A stretch of 22,262 nt of DNA from Chloroflexota bacterium (GTDB taxonomy: Bacteria > Chloroflexota > Anaerolineae > Promineifilales > Promineifilaceae): NCBI GenBank assembly GCA_008501785.1, contig QQUD01000654.1:1-22262 (forward strand). Reading direction: 5' to 3'. The notes below the pieces were generated by a model that did not search any database, was not told where the DNA came from, and was given only the letters and a program-made list of their open reading frames with translations. How positions within the stretch are numbered: the stretch's first letter is position 1; every line of letters starts with the position of its first letter. The translations under genes were made by a program, and so were the position numbers. Below are positions 7,605 through 16,782 of this stretch, piece after piece.

Positions 7605-8909
7605 ATGTCTAGATCAGAATCTCGCCAATGGTTGCAAGCTGGCATGAAAGCCTTGAAAGCAGGAGACCGGGAAAATGCCCGGAAGCTGTTGTTACAGGTT
7701 ATCAAAGTGGATGAACGCAATGAACAGGCGTGGCTCTGGCTAAGTGGCGCTGTCACTTCTCAAAAAGAGCGTCGTACTTGTTTAGAAAATGTCCTTTCTA
7801 TCAACCCAGAAAACCAGTTGGCACGGAAGGGGCTGCTCAAATTAGGTGTAGACATTGATCAGCTAGATGCTGTTGCGGAAGAGGATGAGGTCTTTGTTTC
7901 AGAGTCAGACGAACAAAAAACGGCCGTTCACAAAGAACTCCCCCCCCTTTCAGCCGCCGCTGCGGTTCTCTATCCTGAACGCCAGGTTAAAGAATGGGAA
8001 TGGCAAGACCCGACCCCAGCGCATAAAAAAAGTGACGTTGGCTTTGTAGCTAAAACCCAATACGATGACGTTTGGTCCCGAGAGGAAAATATTTGCGCTT
8101 ATTGCGCTGCTCAAGTAACCCGAGAAGATGAAAAGTGCCCTCAATGCAAACGGCGTATTATTATTAACAGATTTCGCTACGCTACACCCAGCTCAAATTT
8201 AGTCATTTTTTGGGTATTGCTATTTGGAATCAGTTTAATTAGTCTGCTTCACATCTTTTTCAGCATCGTTTTTTTAGACAGTCTACTTGCCGCACTGTTT
8301 AATGGCCTGCTAACGGTATTGTTCACTGGGTTCGGGGTCGGGGCTTATTTCCGACAAAATTGGTCATTTACCATTACATTGATTGCTTTGATTTTGATGT
8401 TAGCAGTCGCAATTGTGCAATTTTTTCTGCCACCAGCTATCACAAACAATCTACTTGTCGGATTCGACGCATCCATCGCAAATTTCCTCGGCGGTGTTTC
8501 TGGAGGGTTTGGCGGATTCCTGCGCACGTTCCGCCTCGCAGCAGTAGCGGCCGCCTTGATCCATGCAATTTTTCTGGTTGCACCAGACTTTGCTCAGGTG
8601 CCTGTACAACACATTGCTATCATCGGCAAGCGAATGCGTACGGGGGCTGATTTTCATACAACGGCAAAAGAAGCTGCCAATGCTGGTTTGTGGGCAACGG
8701 CCGTTCTTCACTGGCAGCATGCCGCCGCCAAAGAACCCACTAATTTAGTCTACCAACGTTACCTCGGACAAGGTTATGCACAACTTGGATTCTACCAACG
8801 CAGCCTGGATGTGTTACAATCTGCACGAGAACGGGCAACCCATCCAGACACACAAAACCAACTGGATCAGCTCATTCAAGCAACAAAACAAAAAATGCAG
8901 CCCTCATAA
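7605..8909 (+). CDS. TPR / zinc-ribbon / multi-pass membrane protein
   Basis: The 434-aa protein begins with TPR-like helices (about 5-85; GMKALKAGDRENARKLL and LSINPENQLARKGL), then a short linker and a zinc ribbon with C164, C167, C178 and C181 (CAYC, CPQC). Four to five membrane helices follow at about 195-345, and the last 80 residues form another TPR-like helical region (WQHAAAKEPTNLVYQRYLG). This domain layout suggests an adaptor or sensor at the membrane; no catalytic motif is seen. No ribosome binding site precedes the ATG, which sits just after a terminator-like hairpin; the TPR helix begins immediately after this start, so a later start is unlikely. Confidence 0.7.
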   Translation: MSRSESRQWLQAGMKALKAGDRENARKLLLQVIKVDERNEQAWLWLSGAVTSQKERRTCLENVLSINPENQLARKGLLKLGVDIDQLDAVAEEDEVFVSESDEQKTAVHKELPPLSAAAAVLYPERQVKEWEWQDPTPAHKKSDVGFVAKTQYDDVWSREENICAYCAAQVTREDEKCPQCKRRIIINRFRYATPSSNLVIFWVLLFGISLISLLHIFFSIVFLDSLLAALFNGLLTVLFTGFGVGAYFRQNWSFTITLIALILMLAVAIVQFFLPPAITNNLLVGFDASIANFLGGVSGGFGGFLRTFRLAAVAAALIHAIFLVAPDFAQVPVQHIAIIGKRMRTGADFHTTAKEAANAGLWATAVLHWQHAAAKEPTNLVYQRYLGQGYAQLGFYQRSLDVLQSARERATHPDTQNQLDQLIQATKQKMQPS

Positions 8910-8964
8910 CCCATGAGGACCGTAAAAATTTATCAATGATTTCTATTTTATATAAGAATTAAAC

Positions 8965-9786
8965 ATGTCAAGAGCACGGGAAGCCCTAGAAAAAAAAGCA
9001 CAACGCGCCATCATCCAAGAAGCATTTCTGCGATGGGAAAGTGCCGTTGTGATCTCATTGACACTTTTACTCGCCCTTTTTGGAAACAATATAGTAGATT
9101 TCATTCCCTGGTGGGGCTGGATGGCGGGTGGCACAGTTGCGGAAGCTGGTTTGGTGATCAGCAGTATGCTCGATCCAAAGTTTGGGCAAAAAGTAGTCGC
9201 CGGTTTATTGCGGCGAGAATTTAAACCCGAAAAACTTAAAGACAAACGGTTACAACAACAAATCAACGAAGCACTCGACTATCGCAGCCGCATTGAAAAT
9301 GCGATTCGTGATCGTGAAAACGACATGATCAAAGATGAATTGTCACAAACTGCCAGTCAAATCGACGAATGGATTGAAAACATGTACGATCTGGCGAAAC
9401 GTATCGATCGGCAGCAGCAAGAAAAACAAATTCTGGAACGTGACCGAAAACGAACAGAATCACGAGTTAGCCAACTAAACCAACAACTACAACAGGCAAA
9501 TAATCCTGCCGTCATTGAGCAAATTGAAGCAACGCTGGAAAGTATGCAGCGCCAGCTCAAAACGTTGAATGCACTTGATGACACCTTACAACGCGCCAGA
9601 CTGCAATTGGAAAATTCACTCGTCCACCTCAGCACCATTTATTCACAAACGATGCTCGTCGATGTGAAAGATATTGACAGTGGTCGAGCCAAACGATTGC
9701 GCCAAGAAATCACGGAAGAGGTGGTGGAATTGGGCGATTTGCTTTCGGCTATGGATGAGGTTTACACATCTGAAAGTGCGGTATAA
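8965..9786 (+). CDS. Membrane-anchored coiled-coil protein, function unknown
   Basis: The 273-aa protein has a basic N-terminus, two closely spaced hydrophobic segments (about 28-44 and 48-66) and then a long, highly charged Gln/Glu/Arg-rich coiled coil from about residue 85 to 225. The helical hairpin in the membrane would place the coiled coil on one side, probably the cytoplasm. It follows the TPR/zinc-ribbon membrane gene by 55 nt and is two genes from pspA; a joint role at the membrane is possible but only positional. There is no ribosome binding site; TATAAG at 8951-8956 lies 8 nt before the ATG, so the transcript may be leaderless. Confidence 0.65.
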   Translation: MSRAREALEKKAQRAIIQEAFLRWESAVVISLTLLLALFGNNIVDFIPWWGWMAGGTVAEAGLVISSMLDPKFGQKVVAGLLRREFKPEKLKDKRLQQQINEALDYRSRIENAIRDRENDMIKDELSQTASQIDEWIENMYDLAKRIDRQQQEKQILERDRKRTESRVSQLNQQLQQANNPAVIEQIEATLESMQRQLKTLNALDDTLQRARLQLENSLVHLSTIYSQTMLVDVKDIDSGRAKRLRQEITEEVVELGDLLSAMDEVYTSESAV

Positions 9787-9830
9787 TTGAGCATCATTCA
9801 AAAATCACACTGTTAATAAAGTTTATCGAC

Positions 9831-9889
9831 TTTCCCGGAAGCTAAAATGTAGTTTTTGCTAGAGACGTTGATTTAAAGTTTCCGGGAAA
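9831..9889 (+). terminator. Inverted repeat between the coiled-coil gene and rplI
   Basis: TTTCCCGGAAGCT (9831-9843) pairs with AGTTTCCGGGAAA (9877-9889), 13 bp with one G-U pair. A smaller helix (AGCTAAAA with TTTTTGCT) lies inside. The position 44 nt after a stop codon suits a terminator, but no long T run follows. Confidence 0.45.
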
Positions 9890-9922
9890 ATAATGTAACA
9901 ATTTATTTAAATCACCAATAAG

Positions 9923-9951
9923 TTGCCAAAATCAGCCCACTTTGATAACAT
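9923..9951 (+). promoter_or_regulatory. Candidate sigma-70-type promoter for rplI
   Basis: TTGCCA (9923-9928, five of six matches) and TAACAT (9946-9951, four of six) are separated by exactly 17 nt. The transcript would begin near 9958 and have a leader of about 35 nt with a GGAG site. Confidence 0.4.
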
Positions 9952-9992
9952 CGCAGGCTGCAAAACTTAGAAAATGGAGTTAGAAACCAGCT

Positions 9993-10526
9993 ATGAAAGT
10001 GCTGTTAAAAATTGATGTAGATAATCTTGGGATGGCCGGTGAAGTTCAAAACGTATCAGATGGATACGGCCGTAACTTCCTCATTCCCAAAGGCCTGGCT
10101 GTCGTAGCATCCCCTGGGATGATGAAACAGGCAGAAGCATGGCGCAGAAAAGCAGAAGCTCGTCGCGAACAAATCCGTTCCGAGTATGAAGCGCTGGCCG
10201 CTAAAATTAAAGACGTTCGCCTCACCTTCACCGCTCGCGCTGGTGAAAATGGCAAACTATACGGGTCCATCACCACGTCACAAATCGCTGACCAGTTAAA
10301 TGAAACACTGGGAATCGAACTCGACCGCCGCAAGGTTGGTATTGAGCCGCTGCGTCAACTCGGCGAACATCCTGTCGTCGTTCGTTTGAGTGGTGAATTC
10401 CAACCAGAATTCACTGTCGTCATCGAATCTGAAGATGGTGATGACGAAGCAGTCGTTGAAGCGGTTGCAGAAGAAGTTACTGAAGAAGTTGTGGAAGAAG
10501 CTGAACCAGTAGAAGCTGAATCCTAA
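9993..10526 (+). CDS. rplI: 50S ribosomal protein bL9
   Basis: The N-terminal domain is diagnostic: MKVLLKIDVDNLGMAGEV, then VSDGYGRNFLIPKGLAVVA, matching the bL9 signature that binds 23S rRNA near the L1 stalk base. The connecting helix (about 45-75) and the C-terminal domain (about 80-148) follow. The protein is 177 aa; bacterial bL9 is usually near 150, and the excess is an acidic tail rich in Glu and Val (from about residue 149). GGAG lies at 9976-9979, 13 nt before the ATG. It is followed after 8 nt by a rodZ-like gene; the usual companions rpsF, ssb and rpsR are absent. Confidence 0.95.
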   Translation: MKVLLKIDVDNLGMAGEVQNVSDGYGRNFLIPKGLAVVASPGMMKQAEAWRRKAEARREQIRSEYEALAAKIKDVRLTFTARAGENGKLYGSITTSQIADQLNETLGIELDRRKVGIEPLRQLGEHPVVVRLSGEFQPEFTVVIESEDGDDEAVVEAVAEEVTEEVVEEAEPVEAES

Positions 10527-10534
10527 AAAAACAA

Positions 10535-11446
10535 ATGAATGAACTCGGGCATATCCTGCGTGAGGCGCGTGAAACAAAGGGCCTCACGCTGGCCGAAGTT
10601 GAAAGTGACATTCGCATCAATTCCCGTTTTCTCGAAGCGTTAGAAAACGGTGATTATGCTGTTTTGCCGACCCCGGTTCATGTACGGGGGTTCTTGCGCA
10701 ACTATGCCCGATTCTTAGGTCTCGATCCGAAACCTTTGCTGGATCGATACGAAGTCAACAAAAACCAACGTAAGCGACAACCCGCTAGATCGATTACGAC
10801 TCGCGAAGAACCTCGCATTTCACAACAAACCCCATTGCAACAAATGGAAGACCAGCCATTCTTTGAGCCGGTCAACATGGAAGTAGAAGTTAGCAGTGGG
10901 CGAAGTGCAGAATCCGTTGTTCGCCTCTTGATTATTATTGCTTTACTCGTAACCCTATATCTGGTTGGCAGTCAATTCCTCCCTCGCCTATTTGGTGATA
11001 ATAGCAACACAGAAGCACTGACGGAAAGCATCAACGATGCAATGTCTAACTTGCTCAACAATCAGGAAGAAACACCTGATGAAGCAAGCGCGGGCGCAGT
11101 TGAGCTTGAACCCAGCAGCGTCATTTCTTCCACGGGACGCAACATTATACCCACCCCAACATCGCCACCTCGCCCACGCCTTCCCGCCACGATGGAAACT
11201 ATCGAATTGCGGGTTGATATTACTGAACGATCCTGGATGGAAGTCACCATTGATGGCAATGTGCTATTCAGCGGCATGACTCGACCAACTGATGAACCTT
11301 ATGAATGGGTAGCTCAGGAAGAAGCCAGAATCAATACAGGTAATGCGCGGGGCGTGATTGTTACAATAAATGAAGTCGAAATAGGTCGTTTGGGTGATGG
11401 TGGCTTCCAAGAAAGCGTCGAAGAATTCTGGCGTACAACAAATTAA
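10535..11446 (+). CDS. rodZ: RodZ-like helix-turn-helix membrane protein
   Basis: The 303-aa protein shows the RodZ layout. A cytoplasmic HTH domain (1-75) contains LREARETKGLTLAEVE and the RGFLRNYARFLGLDP signature. A membrane helix follows at about 128-150, then a Ser/Thr/Pro-rich linker (to about 222), and an extracytoplasmic beta domain like DUF4115 (about 225-298; SWMEVTIDGNVLFSG). RodZ links MreB to the membrane and helps set cell shape. The gene follows rplI after 8 nt with no ribosome binding site in the gap, so its translation may be coupled. RodZ next to rimO is also a frequent gene order in Firmicutes. Confidence 0.85.
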   Translation: MNELGHILREARETKGLTLAEVESDIRINSRFLEALENGDYAVLPTPVHVRGFLRNYARFLGLDPKPLLDRYEVNKNQRKRQPARSITTREEPRISQQTPLQQMEDQPFFEPVNMEVEVSSGRSAESVVRLLIIIALLVTLYLVGSQFLPRLFGDNSNTEALTESINDAMSNLLNNQEETPDEASAGAVELEPSSVISSTGRNIIPTPTSPPRPRLPATMETIELRVDITERSWMEVTIDGNVLFSGMTRPTDEPYEWVAQEEARINTGNARGVIVTINEVEIGRLGDGGFQESVEEFWRTTN

Positions 11447-11473
11447 AAATTAAGCATGTATTGCTTAATTTTT
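11445..11473 (+). terminator. Hairpin terminator after rodZ
   Basis: AAAAATTAAGCA (11445-11456) pairs with TGCTTAATTTTT (11462-11473) around a 5-nt loop, beginning in the rodZ stop codon. The descending arm ends in a T run, as in bidirectional-type terminators. An ATG at 11456 lies within it and is therefore unlikely to be the rimO start. Confidence 0.6.
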
Positions 11474-11488
11474 AGTACCATATCCTCC

Positions 11489-12886
11489 ATGAGCAAACAA
11501 AAACAGAAAAAACAGTTCTTTATGCTCAGCTTAGGCTGTAGCAAAAATACGGTTGATTCAGAAAGCATGGCGGCGCTGCTGCATAAAAACGGCTTTAATG
11601 GCGTCAACGATCCGGATGATGCCAGCGTGTTGATTGTAAATACATGCGGGTTTATCGAAAGCGCACGCCAAGAGTCGATTGAAGCTTTACAAGAATTGGC
11701 CGAACTCAAGTCAAAAAATCAAATGCTGATTGCGGCTGGCTGCCTATCACAGCGATACGGAGATGAGGTTGTAGCATGGGTGCCTGGGATCGATGGCGTG
11801 CTTGGCACGCGGCGCTGGAAGGATATTGTGCCGTTTGTGCGTAAATTGCGCCGCCGCAAGCATCCGCAACCCCTTTACCACCTGCCAGATGAAGCAACAA
11901 CGGTGGGGAAAGATGAAAAAGGGGTATTGAGAACGGCCGTTCAAGGACGCAGCGCCTACCTTAAAATATCCGATGGTTGCCGGCGACCCTGTGCATTTTG
12001 TGCCATCCCTCAAATCAAAGGCACACACGTCAGCCGTCCGATGGCCTCCATTGTGGCCGAAGCAGTTGCTTTGCAAGCGGCAGGCATTCAAGAGCTGCTG
12101 ATTATTGCGCAGGACAGCACCGACTACGGGCAAGACTTGGGCATCAAGAACGGCCTGAGCAAACTGCTCAAAGAAATTGTGAAAGCCGCGCCCGACATCC
12201 CCTGGATTCGCATCATGTACGCTTATCCGGGCTATGTCACAGATGAGCTGATTGAAACGATGGCGACCACGCCGCAAATTGTCAACTACCTTGATATTCC
12301 TTTACAGCATGGCCACCGTGAAACGCTAAAACGGATGCGACGTCCGGCGAATATTGAGTGGGTCTATGGCACTGTTGAAAAATTGCGCACGGCCATTCCC
12401 GATATTGCCATCCGCACCACATTTATTGTCGGGTATCCAGGTGAAACGGATGAAGAATTTGAAGGATTAAAGACGTTTGTGTCTGATTTACAGTTTGATC
12501 GAGTCGGCGCATTTACTTACTCCTACGAAGCATCCACGCCATCAGCAACCGTCTCTTGGCAGGTACCTGACGAAGTAAAAGATGCACGTTTAGAAGCATT
12601 GATGGCGCTGCAACAACCCATTTCCCTGGCCAAGAATCAGGCGCAGGTAGGCAAAACGCTGCCCGTGCTGATTGAAGGGCATGGAGATGGCGTCAGCGTT
12701 GGCCGCTCTTATCGAGATGCCCCAGAAATTGATGGATTAGTCATTGTGCCTGGTGAACTTCCACTTGGTGAACTGGTTCCAATTCATGTTGATGGCGCGA
12801 TGGTCTACGATTTGACCGGTTCCCCGGAAATTGTAGGCCCGCAACCGATAATTGGCCTTACAAGTATTGAACCAACACAAAAATGA
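11489..12886 (+). CDS. rimO: Ribosomal protein uS12 methylthiotransferase RimO
   Basis: RimO is a radical-SAM enzyme that methylthiolates an aspartate of ribosomal protein S12 using two 4Fe-4S clusters. The N-terminal cluster ligands are C17 (SLGCSKNTVDSE), C53 (VNTCGFIESA) and C85. The radical-SAM motif CxxxCxxC is C164, C168 and C171 (DGCRRPCAFC), and GYPGETDEEFE is conserved in MiaB/RimO proteins. The last 60-70 residues form the TRAM domain. SKNTVDSE and the length of 465 aa favour RimO over MiaB. The ATG at 11489 is chosen because the in-frame ATG at 11456 lies inside the rodZ terminator. There is no ribosome binding site; TACCAT at 11476-11481 is 7 nt upstream, so the mRNA may be leaderless. 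Confidence 0.92.
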   Translation: MSKQKQKKQFFMLSLGCSKNTVDSESMAALLHKNGFNGVNDPDDASVLIVNTCGFIESARQESIEALQELAELKSKNQMLIAAGCLSQRYGDEVVAWVPGIDGVLGTRRWKDIVPFVRKLRRRKHPQPLYHLPDEATTVGKDEKGVLRTAVQGRSAYLKISDGCRRPCAFCAIPQIKGTHVSRPMASIVAEAVALQAAGIQELLIIAQDSTDYGQDLGIKNGLSKLLKEIVKAAPDIPWIRIMYAYPGYVTDELIETMATTPQIVNYLDIPLQHGHRETLKRMRRPANIEWVYGTVEKLRTAIPDIAIRTTFIVGYPGETDEEFEGLKTFVSDLQFDRVGAFTYSYEASTPSATVSWQVPDEVKDARLEALMALQQPISLAKNQAQVGKTLPVLIEGHGDGVSVGRSYRDAPEIDGLVIVPGELPLGELVPIHVDGAMVYDLTGSPEIVGPQPIIGLTSIEPTQK

Positions 12887-12892
12887 TCTTCC

Positions 12893-12940
12893 CGGCGTGG
12901 AGGCTTTAGCCGGAACGTTCCGGCTAAAGCCTCCACGCCG
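12893..12940. repeat. Perfect 48-bp palindrome (REP-like or terminator)
   Basis: The 24-nt arms 12893-12916 and 12917-12940 are exact reverse complements with no spacer. The core contains GGAGGCTTTAGCCGGAAC and its complement. It begins 7 nt after the rimO stop codon. Perfect symmetry and a GC-rich sequence unlike the surroundings suggest a dispersed intergenic repeat that may also terminate transcription; an AAAAAG but no T run follows. Confidence 0.8.
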
Positions 12941-12998
12941 TCATAAAAAGTGAGCCAACTTACGCACAAAGCTGCACGATCAGGATAAAATTTAGCTC

Positions 12999-13571
12999 AT
13001 GTTCAAAACACGATTTGAATGGATGGGATTGTTGATGATAGCGGCGTTGCTGGGAACAACGTGGATTTTTGTTTCGCGCACACCGCCACAAATAGTGTCA
13101 GGCCCAATCACGCTGACTGAAGCGCCCATTGTGGGGCATCTTGCGCCGGATTTCACGCTGCAAACACCAGTTGGTGAGTCGATTACGCTGAGTGAGGTGA
13201 TTGATCGGAATGGTGCAGCGGGGCAGCCGGTGGTGCTCAATTTTTGGGCAAGCTGGTGTGGGCCTTGCCGGGTCGAGATGCCAGATTTGCAGCGCACGAG
13301 TATGAAGTATAACGGCCGTTCCGCCATCATCGGTATCAACCAAGGTGAATCTGCAGCCACCGTCACCGAGTTCGGTAACGAATTCAACATCACCTACCCC
13401 CTGTTGGTAGACGACGACAACACCGTCAATCACCTGTACACAGTCAGCAGCCTGCCCACTACCGTCTTCATCAACGCTTCCGGCGTTGTGCATGAAGTAC
13501 AAATTGGCATTCTCACCCAAGCTGTTTTAGAAGATCGCATTGAGGAATTGTTGAAAGAAAGTAATCCGTAA
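12999..13571 (+). CDS. TlpA/ResA-like membrane-anchored thioredoxin
   Basis: The 190-aa protein has an N-terminal membrane helix (about 6-26) followed by an extracytoplasmic thioredoxin domain of the AhpC/TSA-redoxin type. The active site is WCGPC (C87, C90) in the context NFWASWCGPCRVEMP, typical of TlpA/ResA proteins, and SSLPTTVFINASG contains the cis-proline loop. Such proteins reduce disulfides outside the membrane, for example in cytochrome c or copper-site maturation; the actual partner is not visible here. TAAAAT at 12986-12991 lies 7 nt before the ATG, which suggests a leaderless transcript. It precedes the Lgt-like gene by 53 nt. Confidence 0.88.
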   Translation: MFKTRFEWMGLLMIAALLGTTWIFVSRTPPQIVSGPITLTEAPIVGHLAPDFTLQTPVGESITLSEVIDRNGAAGQPVVLNFWASWCGPCRVEMPDLQRTSMKYNGRSAIIGINQGESAATVTEFGNEFNITYPLLVDDDNTVNHLYTVSSLPTTVFINASGVVHEVQIGILTQAVLEDRIEELLKESNP

Positions 13572-13583
13572 TTCATCCATGAA

Positions 13584-13625
13584 ATTCACCATTCACCATT
13601 AATTATTTACAATTCATTATTCATA
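13584..13625 (+). repeat. Degenerate heptamer array, consensus ATTCAYY
   Basis: Six units in exact 7-nt phase fill the gap between the TlpA-like and Lgt-like genes: ATTCACC, ATTCACC, ATTAATT, ATTTACA, ATTCATT, ATTCATA. The last unit runs into the ATG. The array also contains TACAAT (13608-13613), which could be a -10 element. Confidence 0.6.
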
Positions 13626-14362
13626 TGTTTCCAATCATCAACATCGGTCCATTTGCATTTCCATCCGTCGGGTTAGTCATCATCTTCGGCGCTTACCTGT
13701 GTTTAACCATTGTGGAAAAATCGGCGATTCGGTTAAAACAAGACCATGTTGTGCTGTATTCGCTGGCAACGACCGGACTAGTAGCTGGATTTGTCGGTGC
13801 GCGGCTGGCGTTTGTGATGGAGTATTGGGCAGCATTTCAGGAAAATTTACTGGGCATTGTGTGGCCGCTGAACACAGGCTATAACGTGTGGGTGGGGTTG
13901 TTGATTGGTGTGGCGACCATGTTTTTTTACGGCCGTTTCAAACAACTCCCTCCTGCAAACACCCTCGACGCACTCAGCCCAGCCTTGATTACCGGACTGA
14001 TGGTTGTCAGCTTAGCGGACTTTTTGGGTGGTCCGGGGCTAGGTACGCTCACCAATGTGCCGTGGGGCATGTCTCAATTTGGCATTCGACGCCATGCCGT
14101 ACAGCTATACGAGTTGTTGGTCGGAGCAGCGGCGCTGCTGCTTTGGTGGCAGCTTTCTCAGCATCCGAGAAAGGCAGGGCAGTTGGTGTTGGGCGTAACG
14201 GCCGTTTACAGTACAGGCCGCCTCTTTTTCGACGCTTACCGCGCCAACGCCCTACTCACAGCCAATGGATACCACATCCTACAAATCATCTTGCTCATTA
14301 TATTGCTGGCATCCCTTTTTTTACTAGGCTTGATAAGCCCTTCAAAAATAACCGCCCCTTAA
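13625..14362 (+). CDS. Divergent Lgt-like (prolipoprotein diacylglyceryl transferase family) membrane protein
   Basis: The 245-aa protein has about seven membrane helices and the Lgt scaffold: INIGPFAFPSVGLVII at the N-terminus, GARLAFVMEYW, GLLIGVATMFFYGRF, GTLTNVPWGM, RRHAVQLYELL and TGRLFFDAYR. Lgt transfers diacylglycerol from phosphatidylglycerol to lipoprotein cysteines. Key positions differ: in the family signature GRxxNFxNxE, the stretch SLADFLGGP (129-137) has Ser for Arg, Asp and Gly for the two Asn and Pro for Glu, and the HGG motif reads VGL (90-92). It may therefore be an inactive or re-purposed paralogue, and the name lgt is not given. The TlpA-like gene upstream suggests a joint extracytoplasmic role. 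Confidence 0.75.
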   Translation: MFPIINIGPFAFPSVGLVIIFGAYLCLTIVEKSAIRLKQDHVVLYSLATTGLVAGFVGARLAFVMEYWAAFQENLLGIVWPLNTGYNVWVGLLIGVATMFFYGRFKQLPPANTLDALSPALITGLMVVSLADFLGGPGLGTLTNVPWGMSQFGIRRHAVQLYELLVGAAALLLWWQLSQHPRKAGQLVLGVTAVYSTGRLFFDAYRANALLTANGYHILQIILLIILLASLFLLGLISPSKITAP

Positions 14363-14471
14363 ACACAAATTGCGCAAAAATAGCGTGAATTCGTAAATTT
14401 TCAGACTCCATAGGTCCTGTTAGGACAGTCGTACAATATAGTAATCGATCAAATTGTGTTTTAATTGACGC

Positions 14472-16736
14472 ATGTTTAATCGGTTAAAACTCATCTTCGC
14501 CACACCTCACAATTTTGATGAGGAAATTCAATCCGCACCTTTCTTAAACCTGCTTTCACTTGGCGGCTTTCTCGTTACATTCATCGCAGGTATCTTCTTT
14601 TCAATTTATCCAATTGCTCCCCTCAGTAAACAGATCGCGTTTTTTTCTGCTGTCTTCTACTTCATTGCCTACCTACAAGTTCGTAACCGCCACTTGCGCA
14701 CAGCCAGCTTAATCATTATCGGTCTCAACTGGCTCCTGATCACCCTGGCTATCTTTTTATTTGGTGGGGCAAACCTGCCAATTTTTAGCGGATATTATTT
14801 ACTCACACTTGTCGCCCTATTTTTATTTGGCTCACAGATTGGCATCATCGTTATTGGGTTGAGTTTGCTGGTTGGTTTTGTAAGTCTTTGGTTGGAAGTA
14901 AGCGGGCTGGATATTTCCCCAATTATCCCACAAACGCCAACGAGCTTATGGGCCATTCAAGGAGTGATTTTTTTCGCTACCAGCATCCTATTTATGATGC
15001 TTACCAACAATATCAAGTTTGCTTTGCAAAAAATCAAAGAAAATGGCAAACAACTCCAGGCAAAAAACAAAGCATTGCAGACCATTCAAGCACAATTGGA
15101 ACAGCAGGTACTCACCCGAACGGCCGAATTACAAATAGCCAAAGAAGCAGCCGAAACAACTAGTCAGATCAAATCTGAATTTCTGGCAAATATGAGCCAT
15201 GAAATTCGCACCCCCCTCAATGCGGTTGTGGGCATGACCAGCCTGCTGCTAGACACCCACCTTAATGCAGAGCAAGAAGAATTTGTTGATACCATTCGCA
15301 ACGGCAGTAATGGCCTATTAAACATCATCAACGATATTCTCGATTTCTCAAAAATTGAAGCAGGGAAATTAGACCTAGAAAAGCAGCCATTTTATTTACG
15401 TGCTTGCCTCAAAGAATCATTATCTTTGATCACACCGAAAGCATTTGAGAAAAACCTCGAACTCCTTTATCTGGTCGAACCAGATGTGCCCAACATTCTT
15501 ATCGGCGACATTACCCGATTGCGGCAAATTCTGGTTAATCTACTCAGCAACGCCATCAAATTCACCAATGAAGGTGAAGTTTTTGTTCATGTAAAAACCA
15601 ATCATCAACAAGACAATTTATTTGAGATTCAATTTGAAGTACGTGATACAGGCATTGGCATTCCAAAAGCTCAGATGGATGCCTTATTCCAATCATTTAC
15701 CCAAATTGATACCTCAACAACCCGGAAATATGGGGGAACGGGGCTTGGGCTGGCAATTAGCAAACAGTTGGCTGAATTGATGGGCGGGAAAATGTGGATT
15801 AAAAGCAAACAGGGTAAAGGATCATCATTTCACTTTACAATTTGTGTAGAACAAAAACCAAGTACACAGCGTTCCCATCTCAAAACGCCCCAGCCAATAT
15901 TAAATCAAAAATCTGTATTGATTGTTGATGACAATGCGACCAATCGCCACATTTTGCAAGAAAAGATGGCTTATTGGGGAATGGCGACACATCAAGCAGC
16001 ATCGGCGGGTGAGGCATTGACCTGGCTTGCCAACAACAAAGTTGATGTAGTTTTGACTGATATGCACATATTACAAAAAAATGGGGTTGAATTGGGGGGT
16101 GCGATTCGCAGCCTGCCAATGCATCAAAACACACCTTTAGTGCTCATGTCCGCTTCAAGCCGACGCCCCACCTTAACAAATGGGGCAAGCTTTTCAGGGT
16201 ATCTGAAGAAACCAATACGGCCGTCTAAACTTTTCCAAGCCCTCACCCTCTGTTTTGACGACTTGACCCATCCGCAAACGAAAGTAGACAGTGATGAACA
16301 GCAGCTATTTGACCAGGAAATGGCGCAAAAACATCCGCTGCGCATCCTGCTCGTAGAAGACAATAAAATCAATCAACTCGTCGCAACGCGCCTGCTACAA
16401 CGCTTGGGATACCGTATTGATGTAGTTGGTGATGGGCAGGAAGCGCTGTACGCTTTGGAGCGTCAGGCGTATGATGTGGTGCTAATGGATATTCAAATGC
16501 CGGTGATGGATGGCGTCACGGCCACGAAACAGATTCGACATCGCTGGCCTGAGACACAACAACCCACCATCATTGCGATGACAGCAAACGCACTCAAGGG
16601 GGATCGAGAAACGTATCTAGCCGCAGGCATGAATGATTACATTAGCAAGCCAGTGCAGCTACCAGCTATCATCGACGCGCTCTATAAAAGTCACCCACTT
16701 TCCGCGAAGCAATCAAACAATTTAGAAACTGCATAA
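14472..16736 (+). CDS. BarA-like membrane hybrid histidine kinase with two receivers
   Basis: The 754-aa protein starts with about six membrane helices (28-185) acting as the sensor, then a coiled coil (about 190-230). HisKA follows with H243 in [16 protein letters not shown], then an HATPase domain (about 340-455; [34 protein letters not shown]). Receiver 1 is at about 478-590 (D530, K580) and receiver 2 at about 620-738 (D673 in [13 protein letters not shown]726). Receiver 1 has [10 protein letters not shown] in place of the usual MPxMDG loop and is more diverged, but its Asp and Lys are kept. No Hpt domain and no partner regulator are present, so output needs a separate phosphotransfer protein. 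There is no ribosome binding site; TTTAAT at 14460-14465 is 6 nt before the ATG. Confidence 0.9.
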   Translation: MFNRLKLIFATPHNFDEEIQSAPFLNLLSLGGFLVTFIAGIFFSIYPIAPLSKQIAFFSAVFYFIAYLQVRNRHLRTASLIIIGLNWLLITLAIFLFGGANLPIFSGYYLLTLVALFLFGSQIGIIVIGLSLLVGFVSLWLEVSGLDISPIIPQTPTSLWAIQGVIFFATSILFMMLTNNIKFALQKIKENGKQLQAKNKALQTIQAQLEQQVLTRTAELQIAKEAAETTSQIKSEFLANMSHEIRTPLNAVVGMTSLLLDTHLNAEQEEFVDTIRNGSNGLLNIINDILDFSKIEAGKLDLEKQPFYLRACLKESLSLITPKAFEKNLELLYLVEPDVPNILIGDITRLRQILVNLLSNAIKFTNEGEVFVHVKTNHQQDNLFEIQFEVRDTGIGIPKAQMDALFQSFTQIDTSTTRKYGGTGLGLAISKQLAELMGGKMWIKSKQGKGSSFHFTICVEQKPSTQRSHLKTPQPILNQKSVLIVDDNATNRHILQEKMAYWGMATHQAASAGEALTWLANNKVDVVLTDMHILQKNGVELGGAIRSLPMHQNTPLVLMSASSRRPTLTNGASFSGYLKKPIRPSKLFQALTLCFDDLTHPQTKVDSDEQQLFDQEMAQKHPLRILLVEDNKINQLVATRLLQRLGYRIDVVGDGQEALYALERQAYDVVLMDIQMPVMDGVTATKQIRHRWPETQQPTIIAMTANALKGDRETYLAAGMNDYISKPVQLPAIIDALYKSHPLSAKQSNNLETA

Positions 16737-16782
16737 TGGCGAACCAATCAAGTAGGCGTAATTAGAAAATCACGGCTACTGT

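Noticed and set aside
11456..11488. Upstream ATG as the start of rimO
   Set aside because: The codon is inside the rodZ terminator hairpin, and the added residues (MYCLIFSTISS) are not part of the family's N-terminus.
11747..12277. 176-aa open frame on the - strand
   Set aside because: It lies opposite the radical-SAM core of rimO, whose motifs are unambiguous.
13888..14388. 166-aa open frame on the + strand
   Set aside because: It is an out-of-frame reading of the Lgt-like gene; the composition is Arg/Pro/Gly-rich and there is no start signal.
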